Source: Steromphala cineraria
Taxonomy: Eukaryota; Mollusca; Gastropoda; Trochida; Trochidae
Direction of reading: 5' to 3'
Length of the DNA: 64,000 nt
NCBI GenBank assembly: GCA_916613615.1
Contig: OU744730.1
Coordinates: 27,650,882 to 27,714,881 of the forward strand
Positions 48,401 through 55,640 of the stretch are shown piece by piece (the stretch's first letter is position 1; every line of letters begins with the position of its first letter). The notes below the pieces were generated by a model. The model saw nothing but the letters and a program-made list of their open reading frames with translations, was not told the origin of the DNA and ran no database searches. A program made the translations under genes and the position numbers.

Positions 48401-49310
48401 AATGAATCTTGATAAGCCAATGTATCCACTTAATTTCTAGGCTCTACCACATCTGATTAAGGATAAAACATATTGTCTTTATGCAGATAAAGAAGATGAG
48501 GCATCAGGCATGCATGCAAAGGAGAAATTCACAGACAGAAGAGGGCATCTGATGGTCATTCCTGAGAAGAGGAAACGAAAAGTTATCTTATTTAATCTTC
48601 ACAGTCTGAAAAAAGAAGAAAATAAAATTAAGCTTCCCCCTGGCATTGTGGCAATGAGATACATGTCCTCAATCAAAAGACTTATCATTTCAAAACAGTT
48701 TCCCTCAAAAGTAATACTGTCTTATGATCTTGAGAAAGGATCCCATAAACAACTCATTCAGGGATTTCATCCAATGGCTATTGCAATAGATGAAGAACAG
48801 CAATTGTTATTTTTCATCGATGATAAGATGCTGAAGTCCCGTCACAAGAAACTTTTGTATAAGATGGCCATTCTGTCAAAAATTCCATTGCCAATCAGAA
48901 CTTTTAAGCAACATCCTGGGCATGAAGTCGCTGTCGACGCATCCAAACAAACACTCTTCTGTGCCTTTAGCAAATCCATTGATGAAATGAGTTACAATGG
49001 CACAGTAATCAGGACATTACCAGTATCTTTTGCTAATCGGGGCATGTGTTTAGATCACGAAGGACAAACACTGTATTATATCGCCCATAAATCTGTGAAG
49101 GGAGTTAATCTTGGAAGGATGAACAATATTGAAAATATTATTGACTTTAAAATGAGCTGTAAAGGGCTGACGTGCTATAACAATACACTTTTTGTAATGA
49201 CAATATCTAATCGAATTTTCGCTGTTAATCCGAAATCAAGAGACATTATTGCCTCGGTGAATCTTAAACTGAAAGCAATGGTGAAGCTTCAAATGTCTTC
49301 AGTGCCGTAG
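39477..49310 (+). CDS. PAN-like/beta-propeller secreted protein, copy D (about 365 aa), intron 2 holds a retrotransposon
   Basis: Exons 39477-39683 (69 codons), 39814-39880 (67 nt) and 48487-49310 (273 codons plus stop). Donors are ATG|GTGTGT (weak; copy A has GTAAGA here) and AAAT|GTGAGT; acceptors are TTTTTTTCAG and CTTTATGCAG; phases 0 and 1. An acceptor (TTTATATTTCAG) eight bases before the ATG suggests a non-coding 5' exon. Exon 1: signal peptide (IMSVLIFSVFAV), KCSDLCAQLPACISFRYE and CECTL, nearly as in A. Exon 2 lacks the CxNNS motif. Exon 3 closely matches B, with six propeller-like repeats, but ends MSSVP, losing the Cys conserved in A, B and C. Intron 2 is 8.6 kb, of which 7.95 kb is an antisense LTR element; without it the intron would be about 0.65 kb. 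Splicing across it may or may not work. Confidence 0.72.
40330..40563 (-). repeat. 3' LTR (element sense)
   Basis: Identical to 48050-48283. In element sense it starts TATGGTGACC and ends GGTTCACAATA, near-inverted termini. Confidence 0.93.
40564..40576 (-). promoter_or_regulatory. Polypurine tract
   Basis: In element sense AAACGGGGAGGAG abuts the 3' LTR, the position and composition expected for the plus-strand primer. Confidence 0.7.
40727..41215. repeat. Eight tandem units of about 60 bases in the 3' region of the retrotransposon
   Basis: The core GGGGGGCCCCAGCGG recurs at about 40731, 40812, 40876, 40939, 40999, 41059, 41119 and 41180. The units at 40921-40980 and 40981-41040 are identical; outer units are diverged and of slightly different length. 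Long open frames occur in several registers on both strands but are repeat artefacts. Confidence 0.93.
41258..42376 (-). CDS. ORF4: TatD-type metal-dependent nuclease domain of the retrotransposon
   Basis: TatD enzymes are TIM-barrel metal-dependent DNases. From about residue 100 the protein shows the whole TatD signature: IDSHYHLDR (His108, His110), AVGVHP, AGEMGLDRT (Glu203), PIIIHARG (His239), HVHCFAGT (His271) and ESDAPHLPPPG (Asp322), so all expected metal ligands are present. The first 95 residues are low-complexity (Ser, Pro, Arg). The listed start is a TTG; the nearest ATG is at about residue 97 (MREETLGVID). It overlaps ORF3 by about 265 bases in the +1 frame, so it may be made by frameshifting, re-initiation or splicing. 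Such a domain is not a standard Gypsy component. A role in cDNA processing or integration is speculation. Animal TATDN2-like predictions may include such copies. Confidence 0.88.
   Translation of the reverse strand: MESGGRDFPTTRGYREERDQPPVTGRTRNASASSFTDRERTRGATPSPSSTVVRRQASPAPPPPTAARAVASPQSRWDQSGSTVQGPTEKQRASPSMREETLGVIDSHYHLDRTWPLAMAHHQGPPSADLLLRQGPQADGAHRVDVLGLVEVYCDPATHPDGPSTEEGVIRAVGVHPKKAAQFDGDIYMRITELWYNHHLAAGEMGLDRTGPEDEWDLQEEVLVRQAQVVPQGTPIIIHARGADDYGWDVHPRTIGLLRPVVNRGHQIHVHCFAGTQRQAQEWEEAFPKVVFGFTSLVGRFNRKQREMLRGLSQEQIVLESDAPHLPPPGCPTPNSPQLIGHVLEAVAGIRGESLREVAEYTTNNAMRVYSR
42111..43544 (-). CDS. ORF3 of the retrotransposon: C2H2-like finger protein, function unknown
   Basis: 477 codons from ATG 43544. 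N-terminal part is acidic and helical (VEDQQLEEAAGGLTVTLEEV), the middle is Pro/Arg/Glu-rich and likely disordered, then a finger-like CPLCPNLPRTRKLARHVLQD, which continues H, and a helical stretch (LQLLTNWILGRGATIPDLLR, AGLCRFMGWD, LAHLLMHLSKDQRNTF). I know no matching family. The start is chosen because it is the first ATG after a good acceptor (TCTTCTTGTTGCAG, exon from 43573), and the 5' LTR holds a good donor (CGA|GTAAGT, 48157-48162), so a spliced subgenomic mRNA, as for retroviral env, is plausible. The last part beyond about 42376 may be replaced by ORF4 through a +1 shift. Confidence 0.6.
   Translation of the reverse strand: MDDRVEDQQLEEAAGGLTVTLEEVLTRRLVVSIPAEISTRVVEMTTMQAMALLGRGRGTTGGGRGRSREGPTQDLPRLSRGRGHGLLHRTRSEPPIEPGHSRLGHLALPPPCRDDSPTRRARERKAGTMGDDPNQDGGSSREEDSWEDWTSEEEPAPRRDWATETRRQSPAEPDPRVSQPAPKRHRGAGAGPKGQRDRRSSDDSGYHYIPAGAEGPRPSARRPQPSAGAERPSPPARKPHRRAGLGKGSVCPLCPNLPRTRKLARHVLQDHLPGYFAGRVSETPRGARRNHDRRARALQLLTNWILGRGATIPDLLRWANHHLELPESTHVDESQVSLMAGLCRFMGWDRPRAFTLRPMNSPATLATWRVLAHLLMHLSKDQRNTFRTYLGERRPRLPHHSGLQGGERPATRDRQDEECLRKLIHRPGEDKGSDTIAVKHGCPEAGQPGPTATHSSEGSGIPPVQVGPERFHRPGSD
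43144..47826 (-). CDS. Pol polyprotein: protease, RT, RNase H, integrase, PHD finger
   Basis: Residue positions from 47826. Aspartic protease IIDTAADNTIVS (about 104; DTA in place of the usual DTG/DSG). RT with VRYCIDYRMVNAK (about 427) and the catalytic FLDD (about 530). RNase H with DTDASDHAIGAEL (about 673) and TRKELLAV. Integrase with an H-H-C-C finger (GHLGVTKTKERL to CTECN, about 995-1030), then VHLDFIGP, HTDQGRNF and SNGQVERYNR, giving D, D and E. Integrase C-terminal region to about 1350. A C4HC3 PHD finger follows (YCVCRRPDDG, CDRCDGWFHGEC, VCPYC, about 1362-1408). Residues after about 1410 are Arg/Gly-rich and overlap ORF3 in another frame, so they are probably not the natural tail. 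Expression needs a -1 frameshift from gag (TTTAAAC at 47760-47766). Confidence 0.95.
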   Translation of the reverse strand: MPPPNQISREAGFVRGRKQSFKRDRGKLEANRFPPKVAQTSVMDSPPWPPDMTSDQVSGLDEPPGRVEAISDFPVVTIRALESGGSFTIPVRFQGHETVGIIDTAADNTIVSDRFVSCLTDKPAVSREVLIHNAGRALDMKGRIMDQVKLHLGSTEYALQVLEAPINDDLLLGMDFLKKHCSTIHLDRQVIVIGGEEISMTPRLAETKECRVFCEKRATLPPQTVVLVPCQLSSPLESFVVEAAEELGGQAILPRTFHDEKDGVRVCLINASDCSVTLKQGQLVGWASPAEPVGRTIPASPRPSDVHIRQTVSDIGDKVPDHLQDLYHRSRMNLSEADCAELRVVLWEFRDVFAKHDLDLGDFTAVEHGIDTGTATPVRQRMRRTPLGFEKEEEAHLQKMLRAGVIRPSTSEWASAPVLIRKKDGSVRYCIDYRMVNAKCTKDKFPLPLIDECLDTLSSCTWFSKLDANSAYWQVSIKAEDRKKTAFITKYGLFEHVRMAFGLCNAPATYARIMSLILTGLSWEIVLAFLDDAVVLGTTVPGHFKNLRAVLARFREYGLKLKPKKCELFQREIEFLGRVVGPEGLKVNAETLAPVREWPRPRSTREVERFLGFANYHRMFLKDYAQTAVPLYALTGKKPFVWGVEQEKSFEDLKAALLAAPVLGLPNKQDPFVLDTDASDHAIGAELLQIQDGKERVICYGSFAFTAEQRRYCTTRKELLAVIRFTRQFRHYLLGAPFKVRTDHSSLRWLLNFRHPEGQLARWLEELSQYDMTVEHRPGKKHQNADGLSRMPEAAGCEEYQRFVRVTDLPCGGCRYCTKADANWGRFQEEVDYVVPLASKPRTVPAVDVNPSVRTLTVKAGKWVVEERPAQAPMQTCVNVASVSSKLEANDPVGPESQPRQGSQNVRELQDQEEAFRVIRAWVDDGTTPADSELYLMGPDSKAYWLDKELFGRNDRGEIVRRTPDGERIRETILVPEGLRKEVLRGLHDIPASGHLGVTKTKERLREKFYWYRCGQEAKEYVEGCTECNRNKKPNRHAKAEMKLFHAGAPMERVHLDFIGPLPLSTQGNQHILMMVDQFTKWVECIPLPHQKAELTARTAVNQFFSRFGMPFQLHTDQGRNFESQLFRSLCDLLQISKTRTTPYRPSSNGQVERYNRTLMAMIRCHVNKAQTSWDEFLPQLAGAIRSSVNRQTGYTANRLMLGREITTPVDLMFGPPGGKGPDPSTYVQELEQAMKESHSLARDHLRTATQRMKRDYDLRANVRGIDVGKAVYLLDSATTPGKSKKLCPMWKGPYLVQQRLSTSLFLICSSTRQFTAHHDRLKECRDRELPKWLLRRAMPHTSDKSPEGEARPEEDIGPEVPLYCVCRRPDDGTFMIACDRCDGWFHGECVGVTAVMADHMREYVCPYCDHDISSCCRVTTLYRERRDGRSSRRSTVGGGRRRTDGHPRGGPHEAPGGLHPGGDFDQSGGDDHYAGDGPPGTGEGDHRGWTGKVPRGADPGSTPLEPWPRSRPSSPDPIGAAHRARTQPSRTPGLAPAVQGRFPDPKSTGTEGRHYGGRP
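47742..48032 (-). CDS. Short Gag: coiled coil plus CCHC zinc knuckle, no capsid
   Basis: 96 codons from ATG 48032, directly after the primer-binding site. Residues about 5-30 repeat EIQSAV (EIQSAVKEIQSAVAKIQVSL), a likely coiled coil; an Arg/Ser-rich stretch follows; then CYSCGEVGHFKAEC, a C-x2-C-x4-H-x4-C nucleocapsid knuckle. A Ty3/Gypsy Gag is normally several hundred residues with a capsid domain; there is no room for one here. Either this copy has lost it and depends on a relative, or the family uses another protein. It overlaps pol by 85 bases in the -1 relation. Confidence 0.8.
   Translation of the reverse strand: MDAAERARGEIQSAVKEIQSAVAKIQVSLQAPSRQSTRETSRGRSRSRSASPRGRECYSCGEVGHFKAECPRQTRSPGKQVSFGDANSPLNETGGN
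47760..47766 (-). promoter_or_regulatory. Gag-Pol -1 ribosomal frameshift site
   Basis: TTTAAAC in the gag frame reads T TTA AAC, a canonical X XXY YYZ slippery heptamer. Slipping back by one enters the long pol frame (TTT AAA CGA). The gag stop (TAG, 47742-47744) lies five codons further on. A GC-rich stretch follows (GAGACCGGGGG); I did not establish a pseudoknot. Confidence 0.85.
48033..48048 (-). promoter_or_regulatory. Candidate primer-binding site
   Basis: One base inside the 5' LTR, in element sense, TGGCGCTGTGAACAGG begins with TGG, the complement of a tRNA CCA end. The matching tRNA was not identified. Confidence 0.5.
48050..48283 (-). repeat. 5' LTR (element sense)
   Basis: Identical to 40330-40563. 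It contains a splice-donor-like CGA|GTAAGT in element sense (48157-48162). No obvious TATA box. Confidence 0.93.
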
Positions 49311-49388
49311 CATGTACATATTGTTATGTGTGATCGACTCAAATGTCTACAGTGCCGTAGCATGTACATATCATTATGTGTGATCGAC
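49289..49388 (+). repeat. 50-base duplication spanning the stop codon of gene D
   Basis: Two adjacent 50-base units (AAATGTCT[T/A]CAGTGCCGTAG then CATGTACATAT ... GTGATCGACT), four differences at most. The first contains the last codons and the stop of D; the second lies in the 3' UTR, followed by AATAAA at 49391. Confidence 0.9.
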
Positions 49389-49533
49389 TTAATAAAAAGG
49401 TGAAAGACTATTCTTATTTGTAATGTTTTATTGTCATACATACCGAAATATTGATCGTATTATTTTTTATTCTTTTATGACTATCACACACATTGTAAAT
49501 TTGGAACTCTTTAGTTAGGGGTGTGCACCCCCG

Positions 49534-50152
49534 CATTCTCTCCCCATAGAGGCAGCTCAGTCATACCCAAATTAGTCTCTGTTCTATTACGGTTAATACA
49601 TGGGATAGAAAGGTAGAAATCTGATTGGAGGCAATCGAAGTTAGTTGTGCAATCAGCGACGCCTTTCAAAAGTGGTCATTCGCAAAACCTCGGCTATTTC
49701 CATGTCGTTTGGCAAAGCTTTCGTTGAAATTTAACATTCAGGGGAGATATTCTTATAATAACTTCTACAAAACGTCGCTTTTTACCTTCTCATTAGTTTT
49801 TATTTGGTATATTAGTAAAATGAAATTTATCATAAAACAAATAATAATTTACACAATTATAAAAAAATATTTTTCTAAGAAAAACCTTATCCATATCTGA
49901 TTTTCAAATATTTTCCCACTCATACTGTTTATGAAAAATTAACATAAAGGCATGATACTTTCCATGTCACTATACGACCGTTACGAATTCCTTAAGTCAT
50001 GGATAACTAAAAGGTGTTTTCATTGGCTGCAAATAAGGAAGATATCTCAAGTTAGAACTTTTTGCCGCTAGGGCAATCTGCCGGAACCCCAGATCTTGGT
50101 GTAATAGAACAGAGGCTTGCTCGCACTGAGCTGCTTCTGTTGGGAGAGAATG
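49534..50152. mobile_element. Mutator-like MITE, CAGAGGCAG family, copy 2, with perfect 9-base target duplication
   Basis: Ends CATTCTCTCCCCATAGAGGC and GAGCTGCTTCTGTTGGGAGA plus GAATG are inverted. GCACCCCCG flanks both sides (49525-49533 and 50153-50161), a perfect 9-base duplication typical of Mutator-like elements. 619 bases, no transposase. Confidence 0.85.
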
Positions 50153-50161
50153 GCACCCCCG

Positions 50162-51090
50162 TAGGCCTTCTGTGGATCCGACGGTGTCATTTACCTTAAA
50201 CAGGTGGTACCAAACCTACACTTGTGCTTACAATATTTGTATACGCACCTTCGGATTCTTGGTGGAAAGATTTATCATATGAATTGTTTGTATGAGGGTA
50301 CAGTTCAAATCAAATAGAATTCTATAACATCGAGTTTCCCATCAAAACAAATTGCTAAAAATCAAATATCTTAGATAACTACTAAAAGCTTATCCATTTT
50401 ACCCTTTTAATCAAAATATTAAAATTTAAGTTAACCAAATTTTGGTAAACGAACTTTCATGATCTAATTTGAATAGATATATATAGAATTTTACACTTAT
50501 CCTATCACATAACTTTGAATGGTAACACTGGTGATTCTCGATCCTGCTATCAAATAAATTCACTAAATTATTTATCACAAAACTAAAAACATTTTGAACA
50601 TGACCAATACTAAAGTGTATAAGAGTGTACATTTCTATTAAAAATCAATATGATTGATTATATTTGTTCATTGGTTTTGCAATTTTTTTTACAATTGATG
50701 AAACCCAACTGAGAAATAAGAAACTTGCAACTACAGTGGACGAAATTTCTTATATACATGAGGCTTGAAATAAGGAACTAATTTGTGAATTTGATTTTAT
50801 TGTAATATGCACAATTCATAAAATTTAACTATTATTTTCAATTCCAGTATTATTAATATATTTTAATTTCGAGAGAAGATATCCACTCTTGGGAATATTA
50901 AAGCTACCTTGGTAGTATTCTACAAAATTTGATATACACAATATTCAATGTTTTCTACATGTTCTACGTTTGAATAAAAGGTGAACAAAAGATGATAGAC
51001 ATAAAGGGATGAAGAGAAAGCAACTTTTTTACATCATAGAACTTATGGCTTGTGCTCTGAACATTCTGATCATGTCATGTACGTTGTAAT
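50162..51090. other. Intergenic; nothing recognised
   Basis: AT-rich, no coding or repeat structure of note. Confidence 0.35.
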
Positions 51091-51096
51091 ACGGGA

Positions 51097-51588
51097 TACG
51101 GTACGAGATAGCTCAGTCGGCAAGAGCGGCGCTCTCACGTTGCTGAGGTCCGGAGTTCGAATCCCATCCAGACCAAGGTGTAAAAATCTAGAGTTCACCT
51201 CTATAAGTGTCACCCTGGAGCCCTAGTGTGTAGTGCAACAAAAAATTTGCACTTAAAAGATCCCACAAATTCATGTCAATGGCTGAATGGTGGATACAAG
51301 AACACGTGCATACGCCGAGATGTTGGTTATCAGCGTTCAGCAGTGTTGGACAAACTGCTGTGACTATGTGTCTCAGTTTACCCAGCTGTGAATGGGTACC
51401 CTGTGAGGAATGCAATGGTCCCTAACCTGAGCGCCACATATGGATGCCGGTTTAATACTTCCCTGGGAGTTGAATTGGAAAAGTGATCGGACGGTGAAAG
51501 AATGCTATTGAAACAACAAGCACCTTGAGCAACCACGAGTGGATGGATATGCACGCTAAATAAATATTCATATAATGATAATAATAGG
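51097..51588 (+). mobile_element. tRNA-derived SINE, about 490 bases
   Basis: A box TAGCTCAGTCGGCAAGAGCG, B box GGAGTTCGAATCCC, then a long body, the tail domain CTCAGTTTACCCAGCTGT followed by GAATGGGTACC, and an AATAATAAT-like 3' end. Its tail domain matches that of the SINE at 37881-38024 although the tRNA heads differ. Confidence 0.78.
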
Positions 51589-51899
51589 TTGGGATAGATT
51601 ATTTGACAGTGTGTCACAATCCCCCATCTCCCTACACAAAGCCTTAATCGCCAGTTTCCGAACTATCAGTTTTATGCCTTGCTGCAGACCCTTTCCTTTT
51701 CTTAGCTGCTATAATGCCCCTACAGGCGAGAGAGAGCAAGCACAGAAAACTGAAGGGTCAGCAGCAAGGCATAGAACTGACAGTTCGGAAACCATATTTT
51801 TAAAAAAAAGTATTTCCCAACCGATTTTTACAATAAATATATATATGTATAATGACTCCACCATATATTATGAATTGCTACTTGCAATACATACAATAC

Positions 51900-52410
51900 A
51901 AAATAACAATGAACATGAACAGTAATTCAATCAATCAAACAGTAAATGACAAGTTGACCAAAATTTGTAAAAAGGGTCTATTTTTGAACTTATCTTAGCA
52001 CAGCATACTGAGCAAGCTTGTGTCGCATGAACTCGAAGGTTGGCCTATTTCTTGACGATTTACAATTGAAGATATTCGTTTTGAGAAGGATGAGGATCAC
52101 ATTAATTGGATCATTATTCTTACATTTATATCCAAGGAGAATTTGTTCTCTTGTGAGTTTTAATTTAAATCAAGTTTGTTATTAAGCAAATCCTGTGATT
52201 CCTGCCGGATATTGATAACCTTGCTACAGTCATAGAAGAGGTGAGATATTGTTTCTATCGAGTTAGAACAATAGCTACATTTATCATTATCTATGTATTT
52301 CATCTTAAAAAGTCTATTGTTATTCGGGAGAAAGGGATGCAGTAGTTTGAATTGGAAACTGGTGGCGTTTTACGCTTTTTAAAGAAAGATGTTACGATCC
52401 AAGAATTTTA
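51900..52410 (-). pseudogene. 3' fragment of a LINE (RT zinc-binding C-terminus)
   Basis: The - strand from about 52290 reads YIDNDKCSYCSNSIETISHL then FYDCSKVINI, the C-x2-C ... H ... C region at the end of many non-LTR retrotransposon RT proteins. After a short disruption it continues LTREQILLGYKCKNNDPINV, then KTNIFNCKSSRNRPTFEFMR, also typical of LINE C-termini. No RT catalytic core remains; truncated at the 5' side, with frame breaks. Confidence 0.7.
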
Positions 52411-54200
52411 ATAAAGGGGGAAACTGGATATTAGGTACCAAAAGTCGAGCAAAGACCCACTTCGCGTAGAACAGGGTCTGTCAAGTTCTTACACTAATGT
52501 GCCAACGAAAGGTCATCATATTGCCTTGCGATTTCTTGCTTAGCCTCAAGATCCTTACTGATTTATAAAAGAAAAATATAAACAAATTTTGATTAGGATC
52601 TTTGGAAAAGGTAAAAAAAAATCTTTTTTACAAAGTTCTCCTCCACCTTTCCCGCATTGCGATGGTCGGTCGTTGAATAGTCTTAAACATAAAGGGACGT
52701 TGACCCGCACATTGGTAAAGGTCTTAACAGTTACGTTTAAAAGGTGTTTAGATCTTGTGTTTGAGGGAGTTTTTGAAACTTTGACCTTGATCTTGACATA
52801 GGTGTGGAACAAGCGGCGTTCTGTATGTGAATGCACACTTGAAAACTGCCCCTGCATTTTAGGTTCGTGGATGTTGTTGATGTTCAGACTAAATAAACAA
52901 TGAATTAGGAAGTCTTGTGTGCTGAATACTGTATCTCATATATTTTCACACCCCCTCAACCGAACGTTTGGAGTTTTTATATAAAAGTTTAGGCTCAAAT
53001 TTCATTTTCTGAAAGTAAACAATACTGACAAAATAATTTAGATAGAATTGTGATTCATACTTAACCAGACATTATTAAAGATTAAGAGATTGACCCTCGA
53101 TATTTTTAAACACCATTAACGACGACGCACATTTTAAATCCTAACAAAACAGGGTCGATTACTAGCTCTCGTGGTCTAATTTCCACTTCAGACAAAAGGC
53201 TCCCTAACGTTTATCAACTTACATGTATGTTCACAAATCAGAGATTTATTATATAATCTTTAAGATGATGACTCAAGTAGTTGACCTGGATGTAGATATT
53301 TTGAGCTTTGGTAGCACGTTTTGTGGCACAAATATTGGCATCATTTTGTTCTTAATTGGTCTGGAGGAAATCACTCAAAGGACTGAATATGGTGCTCGAA
53401 TGAACATTACAACTTAAGGCAAGGGCAGATTTTGAAATTCAAGGTTTCATCTCACGTACGACGGTGTTTCCATTTTCAACACTGTGATATTGCATAATTC
53501 AATTTTCATTTTCATGCTGAAATTAATGACAAAATTTAAAACAATATTTGTCTTTGATTGGTTATGAATTCAATTGCTTTTACTCTTTCTAGATTGAGGT
53601 TTTGCTTTACAGATTTTCAGCTGTGGTACATTTGTGGAAATGCTTCTTAAACATACTAAATGGATATACAGTTTGAAAGTTTGTTATCTCTATGCTATAT
53701 ATAAACATGTATTAGTACCATATTCGAATAAAAAGCAGCAAATGCATATTTAAAGCATAAAGACACAAATAAAACAATCGTTTATAGTTACAGCAACTTT
53801 AAATCAGCGACTAAATACATTAATCCACAAATGCATGTATCTCAACTTCTAATCAATACTCTAGGTTAATATATTTAGTTTTATTACACAATATGACATT
53901 GAAACAAATCTATAATCAAATATAGAATCAAAGGTAAAAGCCAAGCTCTCCAAGATATTTGTTTCTTTCAAATGGAATAAAAACATTCTCCATCACAACA
54001 TAATCTTTAAATATTTGGCTAATAAAGTAGCAACGATATTTCCCATGGGAATTTTTTACTGAAAAATTATTGATTAACAGTTTGATATATAATGACGCCT
54101 AGCAAAAGATTTAAGAGTCTCCTATTCGCAATCAATATTTATGAGTGTGTGAGTGAGAGTCCATCATATCCACAATTTGAGGCAGACATTGTGAGATAAG
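52411..54200. other. Intergenic and 5' flank of gene E
   Basis: No gene seen. Immediately before E, CTCCTATTCGCAATCAATATTT and AATTTGAGGCAGACATTGTG match the 5' flank of gene B. A TATATAATG at about 54086 is a possible TATA box. Confidence 0.4.
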
Positions 54201-54511
54201 AATGACTAAACAAATGTTCTTGGCTTTTGTCTGTGTCCTCTTTTCTCAATTTGTTGACTGCGCTGAACTCCTTAATAGAAAATCATTTGGTCCAAAAATG
54301 TGTAATGAACTTTGTTACAAGCAGGAAGCATGCTGTTTCTTCATCTTTGATTCAGTTTATCTGTCTTGTAGTTTGATGCCAATGGAAAAAGGAGTAAGTA
54401 AATGGTTGAACAGACCTCTGAACATCATCATTTCATCTTATAGTCATAAGACTATATACCACATAGATGTATATAAATACATGTTATACAGGTTTCATAT
54501 AATGACATCAT

Positions 54512-54572
54512 GATGATGATGATGATGTTGATGATGATGATGATGGTGGTGGTGATAGTGGTGTTTGTGATG
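54512..54572 (+). repeat. TGATGA microsatellite in intron 1 of gene E
   Basis: Runs of TGA triplets with GGT variants, just upstream of exon 2, at the same place as the shorter run in gene B (16394-16420). Confidence 0.9.
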
Positions 54573-55280
54573 ATGTAAATACTTTTTTATTTGGTTTCAT
54601 TTATATTTAGAAAAACGCACCAAGATGTTTGAATAATTCAACGATGCTTGATTCACGAAAGTCCATGTTAAAAAGTAAGTGTTGTTTTCATGAGTTTGCA
54701 CAGGGACATTATGTACATGTATATGTGTATAATGTCCCTTCTTTGCACTGACAAAGTTAGACAATGTTATAAATATTGGATGAAAAGTTTCCTTTTGTGT
54801 TGATTCAATATGGTATACAATATTATAATTAATAATTGAAAAAACATAGATGAAATACTATTTTGTAATTTCTTCATTACAACAATGTGAATTTCATAGT
54901 GTTTAAACAAGAACTTATTGAACAGGACAGTATGATTGCAGTTTCATAAGTGACCGTTTCTTTATATAAAAACATGATTTTAGATTCTTAGATCATTCAA
55001 GCTTCTTGTAAAGTATATTGAAAGGGCAAGGGATGCTGAGCTCTAAAATTGTTAGTTAATAATTATCTTACTGAAATATCTTTACGTTGTATTCTCTATT
55101 TCATCAAACCATTAGATTATTATCAAACTAACGTATATACATGAAGGTCAACACCAGGTCTTATTATTGTTGCAACAACTCTTATTTTTAGCAAGTAATG
55201 GACAAGTATACAATAGGCTACAAAGATTAAAATGACATGACGTGACAGCATGATCAAAACATTCTCCTTGTATCATCTCT

Positions 55281-55640
55281 TTAAAGGGGCAGTAGCACTT
55301 TTTTGGGGGGAGTATAAGGTGATGTTAGGAAAATGAAAATAAATGGTTCCATTTGAATGAATTTAGGTTGAATGACGCAGTAATAAATCAAATATATAAT
55401 GTAAAGTTCAGCCCTGCCATTCCTTTTTCTCACAATAAACGAACTAAAGGTGTTCACTCAAAAATGGCCCCCAATGGATTTTATGTGAATCTTTATACAT
55501 TGTTCTCTGACGATGGATAATTGGTTTGTATAATGAGATTTTTGCACTATAAAAAGTAATTCATTTATCATTAACGTTCGTTTATAAGTGAACATTTGAA
55601 AATGTATAATAGTCAAAAAACGTGCTTCTGCCCCTCAAAA
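55281..55640. mobile_element. MITE, GGGGCAGTAGCACG family, copy 4 (intron 2 of gene E)
   Basis: Starts TTAAAGGGGCAGTAGCACTT and ends AACGTGCTTCTGCCCCTCAA; interior ATGGCCCCCAATGGATTTTA matches the family. About 88 bases before exon 3. Confidence 0.82.

Noticed and set aside
51101..51175. A functional tRNA gene
   Set aside because: Good A and B boxes, but it is the head of a longer SINE body with an A/T-rich tail.
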